Below are positions 34,937 to 43,248 of a DNA stretch of 64,000 nt, piece after piece (position 1 is the first letter of the stretch; each line of letters opens with the position of its first letter). The stretch spans positions 1,832,001 to 1,896,000 of the forward strand of contig NZ_CP159996.1 of NCBI RefSeq assembly GCF_040703035.1. Reading direction: 5' to 3'. The translations under genes were made by a program, and so were the position numbers. Under the pieces are notes generated by a model. The model was not told the DNA's origin, ran no database searches, and saw nothing but the letters and a program-made list of their open reading frames with translations. The stretch comes from Terribacillus aidingensis. GTDB taxonomy: Bacteria; Bacillota; Bacilli; Bacillales; Amphibacillaceae.

Positions 34937-36226
34937 CTAATTTCTCGCATGACGCCGTCTCTCTTCTACGCTTCCATACCGCTCTTCCTGAATTTCCTCC
35001 AATGATTTTCCTCTTGTTTCTGGTGCCATGATTAAACCAACGACGGCTGCGATAACTAGGAATCCAATCATAATCAAACCAGCTGCCTGGAATCCAAGAG
35101 AACTAATCATTAAAGGAACAACAAGAGAAATCAATCCAACCGCTATCCGTGCCAGTGCAAAGATGAAACCTTGTGCCTTTGCCCGGTAACGTGTATGGAA
35201 CAGCTCTCCAGCCCAAAGGCCATAAAATGCCTGTGCCCCGAATCCAGCTGCAATCCCCCAAAGAACGACAAATGTGAACAGCTCAAACATGCCCATACCG
35301 CCAAACGTAAGAACCAGCCAAGCAGCGATGCCCATACCCGCTCCGATTCCATAAAGAAGCTTACGATTTACCCGGTCACCGAGCTTGATGAAGACGAAAT
35401 AAGTCGCTGCCACAGTTAACGTCCAAAGGAAGCCTTGCAATAAGTTGGCCTGTGATGCAGATAAGCCGCCGACTGTTTCGTAAATATAAGGCATGAAATA
35501 GCCCATGACCCCCGCAACAAGATTCCAGAAAACATAAATACCAACAAGCAGTACAATCGCTTTTAGATTTGCTTTAACGGTAAACAATTGCTTCCACGAA
35601 ACATCCTGCTTACCTGTTTCTTTGCGACTCTTTTCTTTTTCTTCCGTCCAGATTGTCGACTCATTGATCTGCTGCTGCATGATCCATGTTATGAGAGCCA
35701 CGACAAAGAGCTGTGCAAAGATGATTCTGCTGCCAAGCAAACCTAAAGGCGCCAGCAAAACTGACAGAAACAGCGTAATCGCAGGACCAATTGACCAAGC
35801 AAATTGTCCCCAGCCGACACGAGCCGCCCTCTCTCCCTTGGGAGCTTCTTCCGCTATGTATGTCCAAGCAGCTGGAATTGCCGCTCCGACAGCGATTCCT
35901 GTCACAACATAACCTACAAGCAGCATCGGGAAATTAAATGAAAAAGTAATCATCAAAATCCCCAGCATGTACACAAGCAAATCATACTTATAAATAAACT
36001 TCCTGCCGAACTTGTCCACTAAGATACCGCCAAGAAAAGCCCCAATCGCCGATCCAAAGCCATTGGCACTCAATGCACCTAGCAGACCCAGCTTTGCATC
36101 ATTCAAATTCAGGTACTCCATCCATAAAGTCAAACCACCAGCTCCAGCAACAATTGAACCAGCCTCCAAATAGTTGGACATCGCAACTGTAATTGTAGCC
36201 TTTAAACTTCCTTGTTTTGCTGCCAC
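34937..36226 (-). CDS. MFS sugar transporter (sugar porter type)
   Basis: 429 residues with about 12 hydrophobic segments. The intracellular motif DKFGRKFIYKYD after helix 2 and APETRGKSLEEIQEERYG at the C-terminus are typical of sugar:proton symporters. By position directly upstream of rhaEW, and by its promoter block shared with rhaEW, it is probably an L-rhamnose or related sugar importer, a second route besides the ABC system. Start GTG at 36226 behind AGGAGGG. Substrate is not provable from sequence. Confidence 0.82.
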   Translation of the reverse strand: MAAKQGSLKATITVAMSNYLEAGSIVAGAGGLTLWMEYLNLNDAKLGLLGALSANGFGSAIGAFLGGILVDKFGRKFIYKYDLLVYMLGILMITFSFNFPMLLVGYVVTGIAVGAAIPAAWTYIAEEAPKGERAARVGWGQFAWSIGPAITLFLSVLLAPLGLLGSRIIFAQLFVVALITWIMQQQINESTIWTEEKEKSRKETGKQDVSWKQLFTVKANLKAIVLLVGIYVFWNLVAGVMGYFMPYIYETVGGLSASQANLLQGFLWTLTVAATYFVFIKLGDRVNRKLLYGIGAGMGIAAWLVLTFGGMGMFELFTFVVLWGIAAGFGAQAFYGLWAGELFHTRYRAKAQGFIFALARIAVGLISLVVPLMISSLGFQAAGLIMIGFLVIAAVVGLIMAPETRGKSLEEIQEERYGSVEERRRHARN

Positions 36227-36275
36227 TGTTCATTCCCTCCTATACATTGCAGCGGTAGTTAAAACCGCTCTTTTT

Positions 36276-36289
36276 ATAAAGCGCTTACA
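36276..36289. promoter_or_regulatory. cre site before the MFS transporter
   Basis: ATAAAGCGCTTACA matches the strict cre consensus at 12 of 14 positions. It lies 18 bases downstream of the -10 box, mirroring the arrangement at rhaEW. Confidence 0.6.
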
Positions 36290-36306
36290 TATCGCCTTAT
36301 GACAGG

Positions 36307-36314
36307 ATTATACA
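36307..36314 (-). promoter_or_regulatory. Promoter -10 of the MFS transporter
   Basis: TGTATAAT on the minus strand, with a perfect TATAAT. As at rhaEW, the -35 region is poor and A-rich. Confidence 0.55.
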
Positions 36315-36328
36315 CTAAATTCTTTTGT

Positions 36329-36363
36329 TTGTGTTTATCTATCTTTATTTATTTTGTTTCATT
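36329..36363 (-). promoter_or_regulatory. A-rich block shared with the rhaEW promoter (candidate operator)
   Basis: Contains AATAAAGATAGATAAACAC, with AAAGATA (36340-36346) placed 27 bases before TATAAT exactly as at rhaEW. Upstream both have AAACAAA. Probable common regulator site. Confidence 0.5.
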
Positions 36364-36436
36364 ACAAAAAACCAATCCAAATACAGATAATAATATAGTC
36401 AGTTTACATAATTATATTATGATTAACTAACAACAT

Positions 36437-36480
36437 GAAAAAGCTTGCATTATCAATAACCTGATAATGCAAGCTTTTTC
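36437..36480. terminator. Strong terminator of the DMT transporter gene
   Basis: A perfect 19-bp stem (36437-36455 with 36462-36480) and 6-base loop, flanked by A5/T5 tracts in both orientations. It follows the transporter gene ending at 36513 on the minus strand and insulates the rhamnose island. Confidence 0.9.
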
Positions 36481-36512
36481 TTCTCCAAATACTAACGAGA
36501 TTACTTTTGTGG

Positions 36513-37445
36513 TTAGAACATCCTTACGAAGATTACTCCAGCCAAGATCATAAGAAGACCAACTATCTGTATGATATCAATCTGAGCTTTATAAGAACCC
36601 ATCAATCCCAATCGCTGAATCAGCAAACTTCCAGCAATTTGTCCAAAGAGAACTAAAACAACAGTCTGCCCTGTCCCCACTTGACCTACTAAGTAAATGT
36701 TAATTAATACATATGCTGCTCCTAAAAATCCACCTAGCCAGACCCACCACGAGGCTTTTTGCTTTATTGGATTTTTTATCCCTGCAAAAGTGCGTTCTTT
36801 CAAGGCGACTACAATAATCAAAGTAAGTGCACCAATGAAAAAGGAGACAAAAGCAGCTTGTATAGAGGAATGCAGAACAATGCCAAGCTGCCCATTTATC
36901 GCTACCTGAGTTGACATCAGCATTCCTGATGCTATTCCGACTAGACGCCAGATCCACAGATTCAGATTTTTTTCTTTCTTCTTTTCCCCTCTTGATCTGA
37001 ACTCCTGTATGGCAATAGCAAAAAACACACCAATTATGACTAAAGCTATACCTATTATCCGATACATATCAAATGGTTCCTTCATAGAATGGAACCATCC
37101 AAAATTATCGATCAGCATACCCATAATAATTTGTCCTAAGATAGGCATAATGGCTGTTTGTACACTGCCCAATTTAGGGAAAAGCAAAATGTTGACAGTA
37201 AGAAAAATTACTCCGAGCACACCGCCGAGCCAAATCCAAACCGGCTGCTGGGAAATGAATCCCCATGATATTCCAAGCGGTGAACCTGTTATCAAAGTTA
37301 TAACGGCCAAAGATAGAGCCCCAATCACGAATGAGATCATGGAAGCCAAATACGGAGAAATAACAAACTTCCTCAATTGCGAATTCACAGCTGTTTGAAA
37401 TGACAATCCTGTACCAATTAGAATCCCTATTAATGCAGTAATCAT
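36513..37445 (-). CDS. DMT-family transporter with two DUF606 (YdcZ) units
   Basis: 310 residues and about ten hydrophobic helices arranged as two homologous halves. Each half begins with a GxxxxxQxAxNxQL-like motif: GLSFQTAVNSQLRKF near 14-28 and GMLMSTQVAINGQLG near 170-184. This is the fused form of the DUF606 family within the drug/metabolite transporter superfamily. Substrate unknown. ATG behind CGAGGAG; single-gene unit with its own terminator. Confidence 0.85.
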   Translation of the reverse strand: MITALIGILIGTGLSFQTAVNSQLRKFVISPYLASMISFVIGALSLAVITLITGSPLGISWGFISQQPVWIWLGGVLGVIFLTVNILLFPKLGSVQTAIMPILGQIIMGMLIDNFGWFHSMKEPFDMYRIIGIALVIIGVFFAIAIQEFRSRGEKKKEKNLNLWIWRLVGIASGMLMSTQVAINGQLGIVLHSSIQAAFVSFFIGALTLIIVVALKERTFAGIKNPIKQKASWWVWLGGFLGAAYVLINIYLVGQVGTGQTVVLVLFGQIAGSLLIQRLGLMGSYKAQIDIIQIVGLLMILAGVIFVRMF

Positions 37446-37741
37446 AGAATAAAACTCCTCGAAAAAATTATTTTATCACTTTTTCTGACAAAATAAGGAG
37501 GAGGTAATGAATTATAATACTTGTTGTTCTTCGTATGTATCTTCCTCTCCTTGATGATAGTCCTATTGTATACCCTTGGAATGGCTGTTAGTCAACTATT
37601 CCAAAAGGAATAACCAAAATAAAAACGCCTCCCTTTATCGGCGATCGATAAACAGAAGCGTTAACACTTTAAAATATAGTATTTATAGCTAAAGCAAAGC
37701 CGTTTTCGGTCTATTTGGATTACGATCGATCTATTTCAGCT
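37446..37741. other. Gap between DMT transporter and spo0A
   Basis: About 300 bases. It holds the spo0A terminator (37624-37662) and, on the plus strand, an AAGGAGGAGG site followed by an ATG at 37507 that opens a frame of only 15 codons. A second frame 2 bases out of phase (37521-37613) encodes a leucine-rich hydrophobic stretch ending LYTLGMAVSQLFQKE. Either a frameshifted micro-gene or chance; not called as a gene. Confidence 0.4.
37624..37662 (-). terminator. Terminator of spo0A
   Basis: An imperfect long stem, AACGC...TTTATCG pairing with CGATAAA...GCGTT, followed on the minus strand by TTTTATTTT. It lies about 80 bases after the spo0A stop. Confidence 0.7.
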
Positions 37742-38530
37742 TCAACTGGCACGATGCTCAAGCCGCAGTCGATCTGCTACCATTGCTATGAATTCAGAAT
37801 TCGTCGGCTTCGCTTTTGAGATGCTGACAGTGTATCCGAACAGGGAGGAGATGGAATCCATGTTTCCGCGGTTCCAGGCTACTTCGATAGCATGGCGGAT
37901 TGCTCTTTCCACTCGGGAAGCTGTTGTATTATATGTTTTGGCAATGTCCGGATAAAGAACCTTCGTAATCGAACCGAGCAAGTCAATATCATTATAGACC
38001 ATTGTGATTGCTTCACGCAGGTACATATAACCCTTGATGTGTGCCGGCACACCGATTTCATGGATGATATTGGTAATGCTTGCTTCCAAATTCGGTTTTT
38101 TATCACGTTTTTTCTCTTTTGTGACACGAATCGGACTTGAATCATAACTTCCGCCATGTCCGCTTACCTGACGGATCTGTGCTGCCAGGTTCTCAAGATC
38201 GAAGGGCTTAAGGATGAAATAAGCAGCACCGAGATCCACAGCCTTCTTTGTCACTTCTTCTTGACCGAAAGCCGTTAACATGATCACATGCGGCATCGGC
38301 GCGGATGTTCTTTCCCTCAATGTACGAAGAACAGCCAGTCCATCGACATGCGGCATGATGATGTCGAGTACGACGACATCAGGCTGGATATCTTCCAGCA
38401 TATCTAAACAATCTTTTCCATTATAAGCTGTTCCAATTACCTCTATATCGGATTGGTCTTCAAAGTATTCCTCCATAAGCTGCACAAGTTCTCGATTGTC
38501 ATCGACCAAAACTGCTTTTATCTTATCCAT
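37742..38530 (-). CDS. spo0A: Stage 0 sporulation protein A, master response regulator
   Basis: 262 residues. The receiver domain has acidic residues D10-D11 and the phosphorylated Asp in VVVLDIIMP (D56), with LTAFGQE and FILKPFD completing the switch. The C-terminal Spo0A DNA-binding domain includes the recognition region [21 protein letters not shown]. Phosphorylated through the phosphorelay, it starts sporulation and controls many stationary-phase genes. The upstream region carries two perfect 0A boxes and a sigma-H-like promoter. It follows spoIVB, the conserved arrangement. Confidence 0.98.
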   Translation of the reverse strand: MDKIKAVLVDDNRELVQLMEEYFEDQSDIEVIGTAYNGKDCLDMLEDIQPDVVVLDIIMPHVDGLAVLRTLRERTSAPMPHVIMLTAFGQEEVTKKAVDLGAAYFILKPFDLENLAAQIRQVSGHGGSYDSSPIRVTKEKKRDKKPNLEASITNIIHEIGVPAHIKGYMYLREAITMVYNDIDLLGSITKVLYPDIAKTYNTTASRVERAIRHAIEVAWNRGNMDSISSLFGYTVSISKAKPTNSEFIAMVADRLRLEHRAS

Positions 38531-38574
38531 TCCCAGCTTCCTCCCTTAATATCCCTTATGATTCCACGTTATAG

Positions 38575-38599
38575 TTTCGACACATCAAGGTCAATTCCT
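38575..38599 (-). promoter_or_regulatory. Sigma-H-like promoter of spo0A with overlapping 0A box
   Basis: On the minus strand AGGAATT (38599-38593), then about 13 bases and CGAAA (38579-38575), close to the sigma-H pattern AGGAxxT-N14-GAAT. The -10 overlaps a perfect TGTCGAA 0A box (38582-38576). This matches the logic of the sporulation promoter Ps in B. subtilis. Confidence 0.55.
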
Positions 38600-38654
38600 G
38601 CCAAATTGAAAAAAACCTCACTTTTATTTCCAAAGTATGAAATACCGCCCATCA

Positions 38655-38661
38655 TTCGACA
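38655..38661 (-). promoter_or_regulatory. 0A box upstream of spo0A
   Basis: A second perfect TGTCGAA, about 75 bases upstream of the first, so phosphorylated Spo0A can feed back on its own gene. Confidence 0.65.
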
Positions 38662-38705
38662 GCATACGACGCAGAGTGTTCCGAACAGGTGTTTCTTGTC
38701 TTTAC

Positions 38706-38711
38706 AGTATA
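38706..38711 (-). promoter_or_regulatory. Possible vegetative -10 of spo0A
   Basis: TATACT on the minus strand just after the spoIVB terminator; no good -35. It would correspond to a Pv-like promoter upstream of the 0A boxes. Confidence 0.35.
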
Positions 38712-38729
38712 CCGTATGACTTGAAAAAG

Positions 38730-38771
38730 AAAAAGACAATCCTATTCGAAAACGAACAGGAATTGCCTTTT
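38730..38771 (-). terminator. Terminator of spoIVB
   Basis: A long stem with a few mismatches (AAAAAGrCAAT... paired with ...ATTGyCTTTTT) around TTTT, followed on the minus strand by CTTTTTC. It starts at the spoIVB stop codon. Confidence 0.75.
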
Positions 38772-40037
38772 TCAGCTTGCTTTTTTATTACTTTTGTAAA
38801 TGTCGATGCCTGCTTCCTGCAGCATCCATTCAATATGGACACCATAACCGGACGTCGGATCATTAACGAATACGTGCGTAACTGCTCCAATAAGCTTACC
38901 ATCCTGAATGATCGGGCTTCCACTCATTCCTTGCACGATTCCACCTGTTTTAGCAAGCAGACGTTTGTCTGTAACTTTGATGATCATACCTTTTGTTGCA
39001 GGATGATCCTGTGGTACGCTATTGACGATTTCCACGTCGAATTCTTCAATCTTCTCGCCATCGACTACAGTTCGGATAACTGCTGGTCCTTTCTTTACGT
39101 CCTCGCTAAAAGCAATTGGAAGTGCTTTTTCCTCTTCATTTTGACGCATATCACTTTCCAATTTGCCGAAAATACCAAAAGGGCTATTCTTCGTGATGGT
39201 TCCGATATAATTGCGGTTCATGCTGAATTCAGCGAGTTTTTCCCCAGGTTTGCCATTGTTTCCTTTTTGAATGCTTGTTACATTAGATCTGACGATTGTA
39301 CCGTCATGAATCTCAATAGGCTTTTGTGTATCCATATCCGATATGACATGGCCTAATGCACCATAGTTCTTCGATGCAGGATCATAGAAGGTCATCGTAC
39401 CAATACCGGCTGCTGAATCACGGATATAGAGACCCATTCGGTACTGTTTGTCTTTATCATCCAGCGCGGGATTAAGCTCAGTAGTCAAAACTTGGCTGCC
39501 GCGTTTCACTTCAATGCTGACAGGCTTACCTTCTTTGCCAGCTTTTTCGATCAGCGGAGCAACTTCTTCCATCCTGTGGATTTCCTTCTCATCGATCTTC
39601 AACAGAATATCCCCAGTATAGATAGCCGCATCTTCTCCAGGAGATACACTTGCTTCGGCGGTTCTTACTTGGTGGTGACCGACTACAAGAACACCTAATG
39701 TATGAAGCTTGACTCCTACTGAATGTCCTCCAGGTACAATGCGGATATCTGACAATACATCAACAGATACCTTTTTTACAGGTATACTTCCTACCGTGTA
39801 GACGAGATCTTGTTTGCCTGTTGACTGGCCCTTAAAGGCATCTTGATCAATGGCTTCTATAGCCTTACCGTCACCAAAGGCTGGAAGAGCATCAGAAGGA
39901 TCGTTATTTGAAAACAAAGTCATTGTTTTGGGTATGCTCAAAAAGGACTGTACTGGCTTTGTCAATGGTGCGGCTAATACTAGAGCCAGCAGACAAAGAC
40001 CAATGGCGATGCGCAGTGCTGCTACCTTATTCTTCAT
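38772..40037 (-). CDS. spoIVB: SpoIVB serine peptidase (sigma-K checkpoint signal)
   Basis: 421 residues from ATG 40037 (AGGAG 8 bases upstream); B. subtilis SpoIVB is of similar length. An N-terminal membrane helix (about 7-27) and a PDZ domain (about 95-190) precede the S55 peptidase domain. That domain has the catalytic His in GALGHVIS (about 230), Asp in the TDKRLL segment and Ser in GMSGSP (about 371-376). It is made in the forespore, secreted into the space between membranes and cleaves SpoIVFA, allowing pro-sigma-K processing. The open frame extends 13 codons further without a ribosome site. Confidence 0.96.
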   Translation of the reverse strand: MKNKVAALRIAIGLCLLALVLAAPLTKPVQSFLSIPKTMTLFSNNDPSDALPAFGDGKAIEAIDQDAFKGQSTGKQDLVYTVGSIPVKKVSVDVLSDIRIVPGGHSVGVKLHTLGVLVVGHHQVRTAEASVSPGEDAAIYTGDILLKIDEKEIHRMEEVAPLIEKAGKEGKPVSIEVKRGSQVLTTELNPALDDKDKQYRMGLYIRDSAAGIGTMTFYDPASKNYGALGHVISDMDTQKPIEIHDGTIVRSNVTSIQKGNNGKPGEKLAEFSMNRNYIGTITKNSPFGIFGKLESDMRQNEEEKALPIAFSEDVKKGPAVIRTVVDGEKIEEFDVEIVNSVPQDHPATKGMIIKVTDKRLLAKTGGIVQGMSGSPIIQDGKLIGAVTHVFVNDPTSGYGVHIEWMLQEAGIDIYKSNKKAS

Positions 40038-40173
40038 TTTCTCATCTCCTAGAAGTCCTACCCCACAGCAGTTCATGCTTGTTTATGTACTTCTAGTTTG
40101 ACTTTTACAGAGGCTTTTTAAACCCAGAAAACATCAGAAAAAGCGCCTATCTTTTCCTTTATTTAAAACGAAA

Positions 40174-40197
40174 AATCCTGCCATGTATGGCAGGATT
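40174..40197 (-). terminator. Terminator of recN
   Basis: A perfect 11-bp stem (AATCCTGCCAT with ATGGCAGGATT) and 2-base loop, followed on the minus strand by TTTTT. It overlaps the recN stop codon. Confidence 0.85.
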
Positions 40198-41920
40198 ATG
40201 ATTGTTTGTATTGGCCGGCAAGCGTTATCAGTTCTCTTGCATGCTCTTTGGTCTTTTCTGTAAGCACTGTTCCGGTCATCATTCGGCTGATTTCTTCGAC
40301 AGCAGTGTCTTGACCGAGCTCAGTCACTGACGTATGCGTGCTGTTGTTTTCTACATGCTTTTCAATTAATAAATGCGTATCCGCCATGGAAGCTACCTGC
40401 GGCAAATGCGTAATACACAATACCTGAGAACCAACAGAGATACCGTAAATCTTCTCCCCTATCGCCTGGGCAACACGCCCGCTGACACCTGTATCCACTT
40501 CATCAAAAATGACACTCGTCACACCTTGATGTCTGGAGAAAATACGCTTCAGAGCTAGCATGATACGGGATAATTCCCCTCCTGAAGCTACTTTGTGCAG
40601 CTCCTTCAATGGTTCTCCCGGGTTGGTAGAGATATGGAATGTAATCGCGTCAAAGCCATCTGCTGTCAATTGGACAGGCATGCCATTCAATTCTGGATCA
40701 CCAGACCTACCAGCCTTTAACTGTACGTCGACATGGAAACGCGCTTTCTCTAAATACAGATCCTTCAGTTCATCATGAATTGCGTCTGTTAACTGGACAG
40801 CTGCTTGTACACGCAGGTCATGAAGCTGTTTTGCCTCTAGCATTGTGTCTTCACCAAGATCGGCAATCTGCTGCTCCAGCTGATGAATGTGGGAGTCACG
40901 ATTTTGAATCTGATCGATTTCATCCTCGATATTTGCTGCATATTCCAGGATTTCTTCGACCGATTGTCCATATTTCTTTTTCAATCGGTTTATTTCATTC
41001 AAGCGCATTTCAATTTCATTCAAGCGTTCCGGGTTGTAAGAAAGCGAATCAAGCTGACTGCTCAGCTGGAATGTGAGATCCTCCATCAGATAATATTGTT
41101 CACTGATCATCTGATAATGCTTCTGGATATCTTCATCATAAGAACTAGCCGATTCAAGACTAGCCAAAGCATGCCCAACCCAGTCCAAACCCTTTTGCTC
41201 TCCGTATAGCGCATTATATGCATCATGAAGGGCTTGATAAATACGTTCATAATTCATTAGCTTTGTACGCTCTTCAGTAAGCTGTTCATCTTCACCAGGC
41301 TGAAGTGCTGCTTCTTTCAATTCATTGTATTGAAATTTCAGCAGATCAAGACGCTGGGCCATTTCCTGTTCATTCGTATTCCATTCTTTATAGCGTTTTT
41401 TCAATTTTTGAAGTTCTTTGAATTGAAGCGTATAGGCTTCCTTTGCCTTGCCGATTGCTTCTGCATCATATAAATCCAAAAGCTCGATATGCTTTTCAGC
41501 ATCCATCAAGGATTGGGTTTCGTGCTGGGTATGGATATCGATCAATGATTTGCCGAATTCACGCAATATAGCCAAAGTCACCAGCTTGCCATTTACACGG
41601 CAAATACTTTTTCCGCTTGTCGTCATTGTACGTTCCATAACAACCATTCCATCATCAATATCCACACCAAATTGGGCACCTACCGCATAAATAGGGTGAT
41701 CGGGTGAGTCAATGATAAAAAGACCTTCCAGCTCTGCTTTTTTCTGGCCGTGGCGGATGAATTCAACCGATCCTCTTCCGCCGCTAAGCAGCTGGACTGC
41801 ATCAATGACAATAGACTTACCTGCTCCCGTTTCTCCAGTCAGCACAGTAAGCCCTTCTTTAAAATGTATCCGTATGTGGTCAATAATTGCAAAATCCTTA
41901 ATCGAAAGTTCTGTAAGCAT
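40196..41920 (-). CDS. recN: DNA repair protein RecN (SMC-like)
   Basis: 574 residues. Walker A GETGAGKSIVID at about 30-41, a long coiled-coil middle with a central hinge, and at the C-terminus the ABC signature SGGELSRIMLALK and Walker B VIFDEVDTGVSG. It gathers DNA ends at double-strand breaks at the start of recombination. Located between argR and spoIVB as in other Bacillaceae, 24 bases after argR. No strong LexA box was seen upstream. Confidence 0.97.
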   Translation of the reverse strand: MLTELSIKDFAIIDHIRIHFKEGLTVLTGETGAGKSIVIDAVQLLSGGRGSVEFIRHGQKKAELEGLFIIDSPDHPIYAVGAQFGVDIDDGMVVMERTMTTSGKSICRVNGKLVTLAILREFGKSLIDIHTQHETQSLMDAEKHIELLDLYDAEAIGKAKEAYTLQFKELQKLKKRYKEWNTNEQEMAQRLDLLKFQYNELKEAALQPGEDEQLTEERTKLMNYERIYQALHDAYNALYGEQKGLDWVGHALASLESASSYDEDIQKHYQMISEQYYLMEDLTFQLSSQLDSLSYNPERLNEIEMRLNEINRLKKKYGQSVEEILEYAANIEDEIDQIQNRDSHIHQLEQQIADLGEDTMLEAKQLHDLRVQAAVQLTDAIHDELKDLYLEKARFHVDVQLKAGRSGDPELNGMPVQLTADGFDAITFHISTNPGEPLKELHKVASGGELSRIMLALKRIFSRHQGVTSVIFDEVDTGVSGRVAQAIGEKIYGISVGSQVLCITHLPQVASMADTHLLIEKHVENNSTHTSVTELGQDTAVEEISRMMTGTVLTEKTKEHARELITLAGQYKQS

Positions 41921-41944
41921 GGTATCCCCTCATTTCACTTCCGT

Positions 41945-42394
41945 TTACAGCATGGCCAGCAGTTTGTCTTTCACAAATTCTGTATCAGCTTCTGTACGGC
42001 AAATGATCAGAATCGTGTCATCCCCACTGATCGTACCGAGAATCTCATCCCAATCCAGATTATCCAAAAGAACTGCAAGTGCATTCCCATTACCAGGAAG
42101 TGTTTTAAGTACAATAAAATGACTTGTCGTATCGATACTTACAAAAGCATCCATGATAAGCCGCTTGAGTTTTTCAAGCGGATTGAACCGATTGTCAGCA
42201 GGCAAGCTGTATTTGTAAGCTCCCTCGAAGGTTGGAACTTTGACAAGGTGCAGTTCCTTGATATCACGGGACACAGTAGCCTGTGTCACATTGAAACCTA
42301 AATCCTTCAGATGGTCAACAAGCTCATCCTGTGTTTCAATATCGTTGTTTGTGATCAACTCGCGAATTTTGATATGTCGTTGAATTTTACTCAT
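41945..42394 (-). CDS. argR: Arginine repressor
   Basis: 149 residues from ATG 42394 behind GATGGAGGAAG. The N-terminal winged helix ([43 protein letters not shown]) binds ARG operators, and the C-terminal domain ([16 protein letters not shown]) binds arginine and forms hexamers. It represses arginine biosynthesis and activates catabolism (AhrC role). It overlaps the end of the TlyA-type gene by 8 bases. Confidence 0.96.
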   Translation of the reverse strand: MSKIQRHIKIRELITNNDIETQDELVDHLKDLGFNVTQATVSRDIKELHLVKVPTFEGAYKYSLPADNRFNPLEKLKRLIMDAFVSIDTTSHFIVLKTLPGNGNALAVLLDNLDWDEILGTISGDDTILIICRTEADTEFVKDKLLAML

Positions 42395-43244
42395 TGTCTT
42401 CCTCCATCGCTTCCTCCGACACGCCTTTCTTCGCGGATAGTTGCTGATGCGCATCGTCGACGACTGCTCTAATTGCCTCTGTATCAGGGAATTCATCTGC
42501 AGTATCCTTTTCCAAAGCTAAGTGAGCCAGGAATTCGATATTACCGTCCCCGCCAGTTATTGGTGAAAAAGTCAGTCCTTCATACTGAAAACCGAGCGAT
42601 TCACTGAATTTCAATGTATCCTCCAGTACTTCTAAATGCACTTTCCGATCTCGTACGATTCCTTTTCTGCCTACTTGCTCACGACCTGCTTCGAACTGTG
42701 GTTTAATCAACGCGACAACATCGCTGCCTGGCGCTAGAATACCCTTCAATGCAGGCAAAATCAATCGCAGGGAAATGAAAGAAACATCAATTGACGCGAA
42801 ATTCGGCAGTCCTTCTGTCAGCATATCTGGTGTGACATAACGGAAATTCGTTCTCTCCATTACTACGACACGCGGATCATTCCGCAACTTCCAGTCAAGC
42901 TGATTATATCCGACATCAATCGCATAGCTGCGCGCAGCACCGCGCTGCAAAGCACAATCAGTGAAACCGCCCGTCGAGGAACCGATATCAACCATTGTCC
43001 GGCCTTCGACGCTGATTGCGAAATAATCCAAAGCCTTCTCCAGCTTCAATCCGCCTCGTCCTACATACGGAATCACTTTGCCTTTGACAGTTAAGTCAGC
43101 TGTTTCGTCAACTTTCATACCAGGTTTATCAAGACGGTCCTGGCCAGAATATACGAGTCCAGCCATGATCGTCCTTTTTGCTTTTTCTCTAGTTTCAATA
43201 AGTCCTCTCTCCACGAGGAGAACATCCAATCTCACTTTTGCCAT
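42387..43244 (-). CDS. TlyA family RNA methyltransferase (YqxC)
   Basis: 285 residues. An N-terminal S4 RNA-binding domain ([26 protein letters not shown]) is followed by an FtsJ-like Rossmann methyltransferase domain with [20 protein letters not shown] as the SAM site. Family members 2'-O-methylate ribosomal RNA; the older name is hemolysin A. It is coupled to dxs (4-base gap) and argR (overlap). Confidence 0.94.
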   Translation of the reverse strand: MAKVRLDVLLVERGLIETREKAKRTIMAGLVYSGQDRLDKPGMKVDETADLTVKGKVIPYVGRGGLKLEKALDYFAISVEGRTMVDIGSSTGGFTDCALQRGAARSYAIDVGYNQLDWKLRNDPRVVVMERTNFRYVTPDMLTEGLPNFASIDVSFISLRLILPALKGILAPGSDVVALIKPQFEAGREQVGRKGIVRDRKVHLEVLEDTLKFSESLGFQYEGLTFSPITGGDGNIEFLAHLALEKDTADEFPDTEAIRAVVDDAHQQLSAKKGVSEEAMEEDNE

Positions 43245-43248
43245 TCAC

